Assembly: GCF_016406125.1 (NCBI RefSeq) | Contig: NZ_CP066339.1 | Location: 4,898,001-4,962,000, forward strand | Reading direction: 5' to 3' | DNA: 64,000 nt | Source: Alicyclobacillus sp. SO9 | GTDB lineage: Bacteria > Bacillota > Bacilli > Alicyclobacillales > Alicyclobacillaceae | Shown: one piece after another, positions 33,881 to 44,008 of the stretch | How the letters are laid out: each line of letters starts with the position of its first letter | Position numbering within the stretch: the first letter of the stretch is position 1 | Position numbers and translations under genes: made by a program | The notes under the pieces: generated by a model | Told to the model about the DNA's origin: nothing | Seen by the model: the letters and a program-made list of their open reading frames with translations, nothing else | The model's database searches: none

Positions 33881-36652
33881 GTGAAAAATGCAAAACTCTC
33901 TCTTGCCATCTTAGCGTTGGCACTCCCCACCAGCGCTGCGTATTTAGGTCTGCATCCGCAAACAGCGTATGCGCAGTCCTCACCCGCGGCACCAGTATAC
34001 TATACCTACCATAAACCCGGAGGCAATATCGTTGGCGTTTACAATAGTATACAGAAAGCTGTTGCGTCGTTAGCTCAGACCCCTGGGGGGATTGTGAAGA
34101 ACTCTTCTTGGGCAACTCTGTACCAGCAACCCTTGTATCGAACTTATGCCAGTACATCCTCAAGCAACGTTATGGGCACTTATCCAACCCTACCCAAAGC
34201 GGCAGCAACGTTAAGCGGAACGCCGGGGGGAGTCGTTCGAGACCAACAAGGCAACGTTGTATTTAACCAACCAGATACGAGACCCCATTACTACACCTAC
34301 TCCAGTGACAAATCTAATACAATAGTAGGTGTTTTCCGCAATATTCAGCAGGCAGTCAGTTCCCTGCAGGGTAAGACTGGTTACATTGTTAAGAATCAAA
34401 AATGGCAAGTTGTGTACACTCAACCGAAAACGGATAAGTATTTTACCTACCATAAGGCCAGCGGTTCCATTGTCGGCGTTTACAGTTCTTTGAACAGCGC
34501 TGTCTTATCATTGAACGGATACCCAGGCGGGATCGTTAAAAACAGTTCATGGGTTCCCGTGTTTCAGGAGCCATCGCCTTCGGCTTCACCAAAGTACTAC
34601 ACATATCCAAGCTCAAACAGCAACCAGATTATTGGAGCCTTCTCTTCAATAAGCGACGCGGTGGCATCACTTCAAAACAAGCCTGGCGGTATCGTCAAAA
34701 ACCAAAATTGGGTCAAACTCTACACTGAACCAAATCACCAAACATATTTCACCTATGACTCTGCGTCTAGTTCAAACATAACCGGCATGTACAACACGGA
34801 ACAAAGTGCAGTTGCAGTGCTGGCCAATACTCCCGGTGGAATTATTAAAAATTCCAGCTGGCAAGTCGTATACCGTCAGCCGGTGCTACCACACAGTGTC
34901 TACCTTACGTATGATAGTTCTTCAAGCAACCAGATTACCGGAATGTACCCTACTTTGGGCTCAGCAATTACTTCGGTAAGCGCACAACCAGGGGCAATCA
35001 TTAAAAATCAAAACTGGGCAGTTGTATATCAACAGACAACTTACGACACCTACGCTTCACCAGATTCGTCAAAGGTCCTACAAACCTTCCCATCCAGACA
35101 GTCCGCCATCGCATCCTTAACAAATACTTATGGCGGTGTCGTTAAAACGTCGGGAGGGCAGACGATTTTCAGTCAGCCCGAAAAATATTTTACCTACTCT
35201 TCACAAAAGAGCAATACTATTTTAGGAATATATTGGAGTCTTAGAAATGCCAAGGCATCCCTTGGAAGTATCCCAGGGGGAATCGTTAAGAACGCCCAAT
35301 GGCAACAGGTATACATGCAACCGCTGGGTAATTATTATGCCACTGTAGACCTGAGATTTCCAAGTCCAAAATCCGTGACGGCAGGCCAGATTAATAGTTG
35401 GCTGACCAAGAACCCCAATAGCGGAGGGAGTCCATTGCAGGGGTTGGGCAGCGCCTATCTATGGACGCAGTCGCAGTATTCCGTAAACGCCGTGTATCTC
35501 CTTTCACATTCCATTGACGAAACCGGTTGGGGAAATAGCAATTTTGCGCTTGGAAGGAACAATCTGTTCGGCTTTGCAGCCTATACAAACACTCCCGACG
35601 CGGCAGCCAGCTTCCCGTCGGCGGGATACGCTATTGCTTATGAAGGCTGGTTTGTGAAACACCAGTATCTTGATTCGAATGGTGCTTATTATTCAACGTC
35701 AAAAGGACCCACCTTGCTTGGAATGGCCCAAAATTATGCGACCGCCGGTGTTTCTGGATGGGCTGATCCCATAGCTAGCATCATGAACCAGTACGTTACG
35801 TCCACTGCCGGTCCTTCTGGATTTGTGGATTATCCGCAGTATCTAGCGAGCAACCAGCCGCCTGCACCACTTTCTACATCTAATTGGGCCCCAATATATC
35901 ACTTGCAGGACGCTGTCGGTAAAATCACCGGAGGCAGCAACTACTCAAGCGTACCTATTATGCCTGCGAGCTATCAAGGCAGCCCTGGTTACCAACTGGG
36001 TGCTTCGTTGATGTATCAAGGGCCTGTGAAAGAAGGAGACATCAGTGCAGCGGTACGAGAAATGCAGACATTGTTATTAGGAGCAGGATACAGCCCGCAG
36101 GGAATTGACGGCGACTTTGGGCCCAACACCCTGAGTGCACTGCACAGCTTCGAGGCTGCTAACTCGCTTTCGCTTTCTACTGAATGCGATGCAAGCACTT
36201 GGCAAAAGCTTGTCGAAGTCTACGCTTCGAGGCAGGGAATTCCATTAAACTATCTCAATACATCTGATAGCGTGTCTATTGATGGTATTGTTCTCGGAAT
36301 GGTTGGATCCCAATTTGTTCAATGGTACCACGTCCCGAATAAGGGATGGATAGACGCGCAGTACGTGTCCCTATCAAACGTACAGAAGATAGAACCTTCC
36401 TCCTATGTTGACAGTAGCGGCTCTCTCTCTGTTACACCGTCTACAGTACAAATCCCTGTGTATTCTGCGCCTGGGTCAAATGAGATTGGGACCGTACATG
36501 CTGGGGACTACGTTGTTACTTCATCGAGTTCGGCCGGATACGTCGGTGTTTCGGTAGTTAAAGACGATGGAACGGTAATTAGAGGCGTTGTTAAGAGCAA
36601 CATGATTAAGATGCTTGGGCTTCCTGGAATTGCAGTTCCTGCATCAAGCTAA
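33881..36652 (+). CDS. Secreted glucosaminidase with nine novel N-terminal repeats
   Basis: A 923-residue exported wall hydrolase. A Sec signal peptide ends near AYAQ (about 28-31). Residues 39-482 hold nine repeats of about 45-50 residues, consensus YxTY..SSSNxIxGxYxS..xAVxSL.xxPGGIVKN.xWxxVYxQP. A glucosaminidase (GH73-like) domain follows (about 535-640), with HSIDETGWGNS containing the likely catalytic Glu and NNLFGFAAY. A peptidoglycan-binding domain (about 719-781, AVREMQTLLLGAGYSPQGID) and SH3-like segments close the protein. Starts at GTG behind AGGTGA. It probably trims peptidoglycan near the polysaccharide machinery. Confidence 0.88.
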   Translation: MKNAKLSLAILALALPTSAAYLGLHPQTAYAQSSPAAPVYYTYHKPGGNIVGVYNSIQKAVASLAQTPGGIVKNSSWATLYQQPLYRTYASTSSSNVMGTYPTLPKAAATLSGTPGGVVRDQQGNVVFNQPDTRPHYYTYSSDKSNTIVGVFRNIQQAVSSLQGKTGYIVKNQKWQVVYTQPKTDKYFTYHKASGSIVGVYSSLNSAVLSLNGYPGGIVKNSSWVPVFQEPSPSASPKYYTYPSSNSNQIIGAFSSISDAVASLQNKPGGIVKNQNWVKLYTEPNHQTYFTYDSASSSNITGMYNTEQSAVAVLANTPGGIIKNSSWQVVYRQPVLPHSVYLTYDSSSSNQITGMYPTLGSAITSVSAQPGAIIKNQNWAVVYQQTTYDTYASPDSSKVLQTFPSRQSAIASLTNTYGGVVKTSGGQTIFSQPEKYFTYSSQKSNTILGIYWSLRNAKASLGSIPGGIVKNAQWQQVYMQPLGNYYATVDLRFPSPKSVTAGQINSWLTKNPNSGGSPLQGLGSAYLWTQSQYSVNAVYLLSHSIDETGWGNSNFALGRNNLFGFAAYTNTPDAAASFPSAGYAIAYEGWFVKHQYLDSNGAYYSTSKGPTLLGMAQNYATAGVSGWADPIASIMNQYVTSTAGPSGFVDYPQYLASNQPPAPLSTSNWAPIYHLQDAVGKITGGSNYSSVPIMPASYQGSPGYQLGASLMYQGPVKEGDISAAVREMQTLLLGAGYSPQGIDGDFGPNTLSALHSFEAANSLSLSTECDASTWQKLVEVYASRQGIPLNYLNTSDSVSIDGIVLGMVGSQFVQWYHVPNKGWIDAQYVSLSNVQKIEPSSYVDSSGSLSVTPSTVQIPVYSAPGSNEIGTVHAGDYVVTSSSSAGYVGVSVVKDDGTVIRGVVKSNMIKMLGLPGIAVPASS

Positions 36653-36710
36653 GATCTTTAAACACGGTGACGTGTTGTGCCAGTTTCGGTAAGAATGCAC
36701 CAGTAGTATG

Positions 36711-36741
36711 AGTGGACCCAGGGTTAAACCCTGGGTCCACT
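36711..36741. terminator. Near-perfect palindrome after glucosaminidase gene
   Basis: AGTGGACCCAGGGTT (36711-36725) and AACCCTGGGTCCACT (36727-36741) form a 15 bp stem around a single base. It lies about 60 nt past the stop. No U-run follows on either strand, so it may be an inefficient or bidirectional terminator for this gene and for the convergent polysaccharide operon. Confidence 0.65.
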
Positions 36742-36942
36742 GTGCTTGACATGTCATTGGTAGGTTTTGAAGCAATTTTAGCAGGAGTCTCATGGAACGG
36801 ATCAACAGCCGTTGGCATGCGGACCTGACAACTGCAGTGATGATCCAAAACATCGTCTTGAGCCAAAGCACGGAGACGCCGATGCTATACTGCACAGGAT
36901 TGACATGCTCCATTCCCCCTCAGCCATACCCGGTCAAAGTGC

Positions 36943-38097
36943 TTAAGAGTTGATTTTCTCCGCAAAAACCTTGAGTGCCTTTGAAACAACTGCATCCATA
37001 TCATAATACTGATATTCAGCCAGCCGTCCCAAAAATATTACCTTGCGCAGATCCTTCGCACGTTGCATGTACTTCCTATAAAGAGCATGATTCTCGTCAT
37101 TTTTAACAGGATAGTAGGGGATGTTCACACCTGGAACGTAACTCTGCGGGTATTCCCTCACTATTGTGGTGGAAGAACTAGTTTGCGCGGTGAGGTGCTT
37201 GAACTCTGTGATCCTTGTAAAATCGTAGTCGTTCGGATAGTTTACTGTTCCCGTGCTTTGGTAAAATTCGGTCTCATAATGCTCAAATTCAAAGTTTAGA
37301 GAGCGATACGGCAGCTCACCGAATTGATAGTTAAAGAAGCTGTCAATGGGACCAGTGTAAATTACAGTGCCTTGAAAAGGTTGGCCAAAGACAAACAAGT
37401 CGCCAGTCTCTAGATCTGCACGTAGAACTTCCTTATAATCTGTATTTAACAATAAGGAGATATTTTCACGGAAAAGCATCGATTCAAACATCTTTGTATA
37501 GCCTTTTTTAGGCATTGCTTGGTATTTGTCCTGAAAGTACCTGTCGTCCCGACTGAGATAAATCGGCACACGACTTGTAACAGTGGGATCAATCTCCTCG
37601 GGTCTAACTCCCCATTGCTTAACTGTGTAATTCAGGAAGACCTTATTGTAGATATAATCAGCCAAAAATTGAAGGTCTGCGTCCGATTCCTCCAACAACC
37701 TTAAGATTGGTATTTTTGAATTATACTGAAATTGGTGGGTTAGCTTCTCCTCTATTCGTTTGGCAAGGGCTGGAGGGAAGGTTTGATGTAAGGACTCATA
37801 ATTGAATGGAATCGGAACCGTTTTTCCGTCAATGACTCCAAGAACCCGATGGTGGTACGTTGTCCAATCGGTGAATTCAGAGAGATATTCCCAAACGTGC
37901 GGCAACTTGGTGTGGAAGATATGAGGCCCATACCTGTGAATGAGAATACCGTTTTCATCCACAGTATCATAGGCATTACCACCAATGTGGCTCCTTTGCT
38001 CTATCACTAAGACCTTTTTTTTCAACACTGTGGCGATGCGCTCTGCTATTGTCGCACCCGCAAATCCCGCGCCTATCACAACGTAGTCAAATTGCAT
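36943..38097 (-). CDS. glf: UDP-galactopyranose mutase
   Basis: FAD enzyme turning UDP-galactopyranose into UDP-galactofuranose. The 384-residue protein has the FAD-binding VVIGAGFAGATIAERIA (6-22), VIEQRSHIGGNAYD, the substrate loop GPHIFHT (about 58-64), VKQWGVRPEEIDP and the C-terminal FLGRLAEYQYYDMD. It is the last gene of the minus-strand cluster; its ATG is one base past the flippase stop. It implies that the surface polymer contains galactofuranose. The acceptor enzyme may be the GT2 protein two genes upstream. Confidence 0.95.
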   Translation of the reverse strand: MQFDYVVIGAGFAGATIAERIATVLKKKVLVIEQRSHIGGNAYDTVDENGILIHRYGPHIFHTKLPHVWEYLSEFTDWTTYHHRVLGVIDGKTVPIPFNYESLHQTFPPALAKRIEEKLTHQFQYNSKIPILRLLEESDADLQFLADYIYNKVFLNYTVKQWGVRPEEIDPTVTSRVPIYLSRDDRYFQDKYQAMPKKGYTKMFESMLFRENISLLLNTDYKEVLRADLETGDLFVFGQPFQGTVIYTGPIDSFFNYQFGELPYRSLNFEFEHYETEFYQSTGTVNYPNDYDFTRITEFKHLTAQTSSSTTIVREYPQSYVPGVNIPYYPVKNDENHALYRKYMQRAKDLRKVIFLGRLAEYQYYDMDAVVSKALKVFAEKINS

Positions 38098-38098
38098 A

Positions 38099-39358
38099 TT
38101 ATCTCGCCTTTCCTGTAAATGTATTAATACCCCTGATTTGAAGAACTAAAAACATAGTTAACGTGATGACAAATTCAGAGAAGGTTACACTTATTGCCGT
38201 ACCAATTTGATGAAAAAACGGGACCAAGGAAAATGACATCACTAAGTTGCAGGCCGCTCCTATGGAAATTATCACGGTAAACGGTCTCTTCATACCGTTG
38301 TTTAACATGGTTTGAATGCCGAAAATATTGCTTAAGGAAATCAAAAACGGTAGAAGAGCCAATATCCTAAGAACCCCAACGGATGGCCCATATTCGGCAC
38401 CCAAAATCAGCACAATAACGGGCTTAGCGAGCGCTATTATCCCAAGACTTACGGCAAAGGTGGATGGTGCAATGATCGTAATCACCCTTCTAATAAACAA
38501 TAACCCTTTCTCCAGACTGGAATGAAACAATTGGGCAACATGAGGATAGATGGCTTGAAGGACCGCATTGAGAAGCCCTTGTCCTGCGTTAATAAGTTTT
38601 TCAGCAGCAGTATAGTATCCTACAATGGCCGTGTTTGCAAACATCCCCAATATAACGGGATTGCTGGTTGTATAAAGACTAATCGAAATCGTTGATACAA
38701 ACACCAGCCAACCGTCTTTTAACTGGCCTACAATGTCTCTTAAACCAATCTTCGCCAGCCTCAAATTATGCTTTGCGAAGGCTACACCAAAGCTGATACC
38801 ACCGCCCAAAATAGTTGACACGGACATTATTAAGGGAACCATCCAATAGTCGCTCTGATGACGTATCAAGAGAAATACCGCCAGTGTTGACAAGGATTTG
38901 GCTATGACATTGCCGATTGTAATGAACTTCATATCTTCAATCCCCTGTAGCAGCCATATGGGGAATGCGACATCCGCCACAACATAACCAAAACTTCCAA
39001 AACTCAACAACCAATGGATGCGAACAATGGGGACGGCCAAAACGAGTCCGCAAAAGACTATAAGAGATGCTAATAACAATAGGACCTTTGAGAAAAGAAT
39101 TGAAGTAACGACCCTTGAGAGTTCATATGAGTCTTGTCTTTTGATGGCAATTTGTGATGGCCCAGATATATTAAATCCATACCCAGTCAAAAGAACGAAG
39201 TACTGGGCTATGGCCTGAATGAACATTACCAAACCGTATTTGTTTGGGCCTAAGATTCTCACAAGGTAGGGCAATGTAATTAAAGGCAGTATGTAGTTAA
39301 GTAACTGGATGCTCGAGAGTGACAGAACATTAGTAACAAGTTTCCTTCGAACTGACAT
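38099..39358 (-). CDS. Wzx-type polysaccharide flippase
   Basis: Moves the undecaprenyl-linked repeat unit to the outer face of the membrane. About 419 residues with 12 or more hydrophobic helices. The start SVRRKLVTNVLSLSSIQLLN followed by LPLITLPYLVRILGPNKYGL is the standard opening of the polysaccharide_synt/MATE-like flippases. The start is not certain: ATG 39358 has only GGGGA nearby, while a TTG at 39391 sits directly against an AGAGGA. It is followed by glf with one base between. Confidence 0.88.
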   Translation of the reverse strand: MSVRRKLVTNVLSLSSIQLLNYILPLITLPYLVRILGPNKYGLVMFIQAIAQYFVLLTGYGFNISGPSQIAIKRQDSYELSRVVTSILFSKVLLLLASLIVFCGLVLAVPIVRIHWLLSFGSFGYVVADVAFPIWLLQGIEDMKFITIGNVIAKSLSTLAVFLLIRHQSDYWMVPLIMSVSTILGGGISFGVAFAKHNLRLAKIGLRDIVGQLKDGWLVFVSTISISLYTTSNPVILGMFANTAIVGYYTAAEKLINAGQGLLNAVLQAIYPHVAQLFHSSLEKGLLFIRRVITIIAPSTFAVSLGIIALAKPVIVLILGAEYGPSVGVLRILALLPFLISLSNIFGIQTMLNNGMKRPFTVIISIGAACNLVMSFSLVPFFHQIGTAISVTFSEFVITLTMFLVLQIRGINTFTGKAR

Positions 39359-39453
39359 AGTGTTCCCCAATCCGACATGATGGTTGGACAATTCCTCTGA
39401 TGTTTATGTTCCTTCACCGTTCAACGACCTCACGTCACATATTGAACCGCACG

Positions 39454-40371
39454 TCATGGCATATACCGATTTGGCAAGTGATGTCTGAATGAATCAAAGA
39501 GAGCAAAAAGCACCATTTGAGCGTTGCCAAGGCGGTGTTTCCCGCTCACCAACTGTCTGAATGCCTTAAGGGTGAGTAAGACAATTGGAGATGCTTTTAC
39601 GAGAGCATTTTCGCCGTATTGCAGCTTAATAATAGCTGCATTCCTTAATTCATAGTATTTCTTCCAGTTGTATGTGTCATTTGGCTTTGCATTAATCATT
39701 CGATTGATTCTTGCTGATGGGATGAGGACAATTTTGGAGCCGCTGCGCTTTCTGATTCGTAGTGCATACTCCGTATCATCCCCAATTATAAAAAAGTCCT
39801 TACGAGGATAACCAACCTTTTCTATAACAGAACGGTGAAATAAGGGACCCTCGAATGACAAGTCTTCCACCTCTAAAGTCTCCGGATATTCACCTGTCTC
39901 GACGTAGTCTGTATAGATTGAAACGTCTCGAATGAGTCTTTTAAAGGGACTAGACAGGTCGTATCGTAGCGCTGGAAATTCATCTATATTCACAGTTTCT
40001 GAGACTCTCAGTGGGACCAACACGGGCCCACTCATCTTATACTTCAATAGCTGATGTAAACAGTCCCAGTCTGGAGAGACATCATCATCCATGATCCATA
40101 TCCATTCATACCCATTTTCATAAGCCATTTTTACACCTGCATGAAAACCACCCGAACCCCCGAGGTTTGAAGGGAGTCTCACGTATTGTACGACAGAGGT
40201 CTGCAAATACCCGCTGTCACGAATGGTATCCTCAGTACCGTCCGTTGAAGCGTTGTCAACAATGAAGACTCTCGCAACTGGGCTTCTCTGGTCTATAACT
40301 GCTTGCAAGGTTCTCAAGAGCAAATTTTTTCTATTGTATGTCACGATAACCGCAGCTACTTGCTCTGTCAT
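39454..40371 (-). CDS. Family 2 glycosyltransferase, possibly galactofuranosyltransferase
   Basis: Cytoplasmic GT-A enzyme of 305 residues. AVIVTYNRKNLLLRTLQAV and VDNASTDGT are the nucleotide-sugar-binding start, SNLGGSGGFHAGVKMAYENG and WIMDDDVSP include the DxD metal site, and EVEDLSFEGPLFHRSV is the acceptor region. The GGSGGFHAG block resembles GlfT-like and rhamnosyl-type GT2 enzymes. A neighbouring glf makes galactofuranose transfer a fair guess, not a proof. GGGAG lies 7 nt before the ATG. Confidence 0.87.
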   Translation of the reverse strand: MTEQVAAVIVTYNRKNLLLRTLQAVIDQRSPVARVFIVDNASTDGTEDTIRDSGYLQTSVVQYVRLPSNLGGSGGFHAGVKMAYENGYEWIWIMDDDVSPDWDCLHQLLKYKMSGPVLVPLRVSETVNIDEFPALRYDLSSPFKRLIRDVSIYTDYVETGEYPETLEVEDLSFEGPLFHRSVIEKVGYPRKDFFIIGDDTEYALRIRKRSGSKIVLIPSARINRMINAKPNDTYNWKKYYELRNAAIIKLQYGENALVKASPIVLLTLKAFRQLVSGKHRLGNAQMVLFALFDSFRHHLPNRYMP

Positions 40372-40396
40372 ATATTAACTCCCATCTAAAGACGCA

Positions 40397-41539
40397 TTAT
40401 TTTAACAGTGTCTCGTACAGGTTGTTCATTTCAGCCACTTTCCTATCAGTATCGAATTGTTCCCTAACTTTTTCTAGAGCCTTGGTGCCAAATCTGCTCG
40501 CGCGACCATCCACTACAAATGTGAGGGCGTCTGCCAGGGCGTTTGAATCACCAGGAGGAGTGATGAGACCACTGACTTTATGGGTGATCATTTCCGGGAC
40601 TCCACCAGTATCAGAAGCTATAACTATCCGACCTGCCGCCATCGCTTCCAATACCACTGTCGGCAGAGGATCAGGTTCCAACGAGGCATGAACAACAACG
40701 TCAACCCTCGCCAACACATTCGGGATTTCGTCCCGCTGCAACGGTCCAATGAATTCAATAATGTCAGTGAGTTGATACTCGGTTACCTTCTCCTCTAAAA
40801 ACGAATAGTATCGAGTGTCCGCTGCAATCCCGGCAATCATGCAACGCAGTCTTTGTCTGTGCGCTTTATCCAGTTTGCTCAGTGCTTCAATAAGTATATG
40901 GAATCCTTTCCATTTCAGTATGCGGCCATACATCAATAAGATATACCCTTGCGAGACACTAACGTCTTCCGAATTTCTCAAGTCCGAGCCTACTGCAGGT
41001 TTCACACCGTTATAAATTCTTCTCTTTCTGTTGAGCGGTACTTCCGCAAGCATTGGACAGTGACTTACTGCATCGGATACGGGGACAATAGTTATCTTCT
41101 GATTAATACGCATCCCCCACTTAATGACATAGACCCAAAACCGCGAGTCTCGAATGTCATGAATGTGCCATAGCATCGGAGTTTGGGAGACAAGTGACGG
41201 CAACACACAATAGAGTCCTGCTCGCAAGGAATTGGCGTACAGAATGTCCGACTGTGTCCGTCTTAAGGTAATAGGTATCCACCATAAGGTTCTTATAAGT
41301 GAGAACAGTAGTCGCATCATAGCCCTTAAGAGTCCAGAGTCCCTATGCAACTCCGAAATAGGCGATTTGGATACGACCGCCACACCCCTTTCCTTTAGCT
41401 GCCTTTCAAATTCCCCGGGAGGAACCGCGACAATATATTGGTTCTGATCATCTGCCTCTATTAGGTCCAGTAAAACTGTCTCTGCTCCACCAACATACGC
41501 TACGTTATTTATAACAAAAATGTTTCGTGATTTCCCCAT
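40397..41539 (-). CDS. Family 4 glycosyltransferase
   Basis: GT-B retaining glycosyltransferase of 380 residues adding a sugar to the lipid-linked unit. N-terminal NVAYVGGAETVLLDLIEAD is the typical G-G-A-E loop. The C-terminal donor site shows LLMYGRILKWKGFHILIEAL, EFIGPLQRDEIPNVLARVDV and EPDPLPTVVLEAMAAGRIVI, where the E-x7-E motif is kept. The ATG at 41539 follows the upstream stop by one base (TAGTATG), showing tight coupling. The sugar donor is unknown. Confidence 0.9.
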   Translation of the reverse strand: MGKSRNIFVINNVAYVGGAETVLLDLIEADDQNQYIVAVPPGEFERQLKERGVAVVSKSPISELHRDSGLLRAMMRLLFSLIRTLWWIPITLRRTQSDILYANSLRAGLYCVLPSLVSQTPMLWHIHDIRDSRFWVYVIKWGMRINQKITIVPVSDAVSHCPMLAEVPLNRKRRIYNGVKPAVGSDLRNSEDVSVSQGYILLMYGRILKWKGFHILIEALSKLDKAHRQRLRCMIAGIAADTRYYSFLEEKVTEYQLTDIIEFIGPLQRDEIPNVLARVDVVVHASLEPDPLPTVVLEAMAAGRIVIASDTGGVPEMITHKVSGLITPPGDSNALADALTFVVDGRASRFGTKALEKVREQFDTDRKVAEMNNLYETLLK

Positions 41540-41540
41540 A

Positions 41541-42581
41541 CTATCGCTCGCCCAATAAGGTCTTGTAGACATGAAGGGTTTTCTCCGCAACCGCATCCCA
41601 ATCGTACTTGTTGGCCAGCGCCTCGCGGTCGGACTGCGCAGGACGTTTGCTATTTAGCTTGCTTAAGATTGCTTTGCCTAAGTCGTCCACGTCATACGGA
41701 TCAATGTAGGAGGCGTTTGAACCTAAATACTGCTCTGCTCCTCCGTATTTTGTAATCACGATGTTAGCTCCTGCCAAAAATGCTTCAAGGGCTGCAATCC
41801 CCGGTGTTTCTTCTCTCGAGGGCAGACAGAAGACATGACTCGCTGCATATGCACTAGCCAACAAGGGGTCGTCATGGGTAACGGGCCCCAAAAAACTAAC
41901 GTCTGCATTGACCGCTTCATCCCTACACATCTTTACGTACGCTGGATCGACACTGAGGTCTCCAATAATTATTAACTTGAAACCGAACTTTTTAGCTGCA
42001 CGAATGAGTGTAAGTTGATTCTTTCGAGGCTCCAGTCTTGCAACGTTCAGAACGAAATCACCCTCTGGGAGATAGCGTTCATTGAATAGGTTCCCCTTCG
42101 AGTGCAAGAACTTGCGCTCAACGGCGTTGGGAATAATTTCAAATTTATCAGCGTCCAGGAATCTAAATGTATCTAGGACCAGTTCCTGTTCAGCAATAGT
42201 ATTGGGCAACAAAAGGTTGGCTCCCCGCATTAGTTCCGGAAGCCACTTGTATCTCCCCTGAAGCAGGCGTGAAGTCCGTCCATTTCTCATGAGCGAGACC
42301 ATCAGTTTTCTATGGGTCCTGCGCAATGGCGAGGTTCCAGTCGATGCATATATGGTAGATACAACATACGGAATCCCAGCGTCGATACAATAGTCTACAA
42401 TTCCCTTGTATAGTGAACCGTGAGGGCCAAAAAGGTGTACGATATCCGGTGGCGGACCCTTATAAGCCGGGGTTGTAATCACGTCCACTCCCTTTCTCCT
42501 CAGAGCATCCGCCGTCTCCAAGAATTGTATTTCCCCACCCCCGAGATACATGATTGGGTGGGTAAACACTCTCACTTTCAT
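41541..42581 (-). CDS. Family 4 glycosyltransferase
   Basis: A 346-residue GT-B enzyme. VRVFTHPIMYLGGGEIQFLE opens the acceptor domain. LNVARLEPRKNQLTLIRAAK, FKLIIIGDLSVDPAYV and CLPSREETPGIAALEAFLAG form the donor site, with the E-x7-E style motif. GAGGGGG lies 7 nt before the ATG, which itself overlaps the polymerase stop by 4 nt. One of three GT4 enzymes in the cluster, implying a repeat unit of several sugars. Its donor cannot be told from sequence. Confidence 0.9.
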   Translation of the reverse strand: MKVRVFTHPIMYLGGGEIQFLETADALRRKGVDVITTPAYKGPPPDIVHLFGPHGSLYKGIVDYCIDAGIPYVVSTIYASTGTSPLRRTHRKLMVSLMRNGRTSRLLQGRYKWLPELMRGANLLLPNTIAEQELVLDTFRFLDADKFEIIPNAVERKFLHSKGNLFNERYLPEGDFVLNVARLEPRKNQLTLIRAAKKFGFKLIIIGDLSVDPAYVKMCRDEAVNADVSFLGPVTHDDPLLASAYAASHVFCLPSREETPGIAALEAFLAGANIVITKYGGAEQYLGSNASYIDPYDVDDLGKAILSKLNSKRPAQSDREALANKYDWDAVAEKTLHVYKTLLGER

Positions 42582-44008
42582 CGAGCAACCCCCTCTTGTT
42601 CTTTATAACCTCGCTTCAGTTTTCTCAGCTTGTCAGTCCCACTAAGGGTCATCCCTATGAGTATCCAACCGATACTTGCGGCAGTATCCGTTAGCATTTC
42701 CTGAGATATCACTCCCGTAATCACTAGACTGACGACAATTGCAGCTCCCATATAGAAATTATATGGGATTCTATCAATGGTCAAAAATACCTCAATGAGC
42801 CACCACACAAAGGCTGCAAGAATCGGTAAGCCGAATTGCCACCATATTTCCAAATAGGCTCCCTCGGGTCCTCCGCTCGCCCCAACACCGTGTCCAAACG
42901 GTATCCCGAACATAGCTGGAATTTGCAAAAATGCATGTAGGTGGATCAACGTTGAACCATTTTGGAGGGTTATAGTACTTATAATCACCTTTGTGGCTGC
43001 AACGAACAGGATGCCGATAAGGGCTATAAATAACCACTTGGAAATTGGTTTCCCAATTTTCCGCCTGTAAAAGTAGTAGAACAAAAACTCGACAAATACC
43101 ATAATGTAAGCCGCACGAGTGTAAGTCAGAGCTACTGCCAACAGGATTATGAGAACAGAACCCAACCAAAGTGCCTTAGAGCGATAGAAATCTCTTGCGA
43201 AGAGTGCGGCTCCAAATCCGATTGCCATACTGTAGCCTGCGGCCAGAGGGTCACCGTAAATAGACACCACTCTTCGCAGTAATTGGCCCCCATAGTTCTC
43301 ATAAAAGTTTCCAGGTAAGCCGCGATATAGATACCCCTTGGGTAAATGCTTGACGTTTATCCAGTAGTTTCCCATATGCATAATGGCCCAGAAATGCCTG
43401 CCCAGGAAAAGCGCGTCGATGAGTCCAAATACCGCACCAATGGTCGACAATACCGAAACAGACACGAGAACCCTTCTCATCTCGTCCCGGGAGAAAAAAT
43501 AGAGATATCCCAGAAACAGAAACACCATGGGTATAAAAACAGTTCTCAAGTTGTAGACAGCCGAAAAAAGCGAAGACCCTCTGTGTAGGGTAAAAACCAC
43601 CAAGGTAGCTACAACTAGAACAAACGTGGAAATGAGAATAGCCGATCTCAGGTCAAAAACATTTATAGTGCGCAATAATCGTACAGCGAGCAGGATTATC
43701 GCTGTTAACTCGGACATTGACAGAATTACCAGCCACATCGTGCTACCACCGCCAAATGCGGAATACATGGCTGGTATCAAAGTATTTTGAACAGCTATCC
43801 ACGATAGGAGTAATACGAGACTAATGTAAGAATCCAGATATATGATAACGAATGCGAGCAGAACAAAGGGGAGTACAGATAAATAGTGTGCATTGTATAC
43901 TGCGGCGGCCACAAAGAGCACGCATGCAATGGCAGCTACAAATAGAAAGCGGGTGTTTCGGACCGAAGATGTGAGCAGGGAAGACGTGCTTTTCACTGTG
44001 GACACCAC
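42578..44008 (-). CDS. Wzy-type O-antigen/capsule polymerase
   Basis: A 476-residue protein with about 11-12 hydrophobic helices and a large loop near 205-255 (MGNYWINVKHLPKGYLYRGL). The Wzy_C-like signature is ALTYTRAAYIMVFVEFLFYY near 285-304, with GASGGPEGAYLEIWWQFG near 385. It should polymerise flipped repeat units on the outer face. It starts at GTG (44008 or 44005), with GAAAG close upstream. Sequence of Wzy proteins is always poorly conserved; the call rests on topology, the TR(A/G)A motif and context. Confidence 0.85.
   Translation of the reverse strand: MVSTVKSTSSLLTSSVRNTRFLFVAAIACVLFVAAAVYNAHYLSVLPFVLLAFVIIYLDSYISLVLLLSWIAVQNTLIPAMYSAFGGGSTMWLVILSMSELTAIILLAVRLLRTINVFDLRSAILISTFVLVVATLVVFTLHRGSSLFSAVYNLRTVFIPMVFLFLGYLYFFSRDEMRRVLVSVSVLSTIGAVFGLIDALFLGRHFWAIMHMGNYWINVKHLPKGYLYRGLPGNFYENYGGQLLRRVVSIYGDPLAAGYSMAIGFGAALFARDFYRSKALWLGSVLIILLAVALTYTRAAYIMVFVEFLFYYFYRRKIGKPISKWLFIALIGILFVAATKVIISTITLQNGSTLIHLHAFLQIPAMFGIPFGHGVGASGGPEGAYLEIWWQFGLPILAAFVWWLIEVFLTIDRIPYNFYMGAAIVVSLVITGVISQEMLTDTAASIGWILIGMTLSGTDKLRKLKRGYKEQEGVAR

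Noticed and set aside
36606-36913. Minus-strand ORFs after the glucosaminidase gene
   Set aside because: They cross the large palindrome at 36711-36741 and show no family resemblance.
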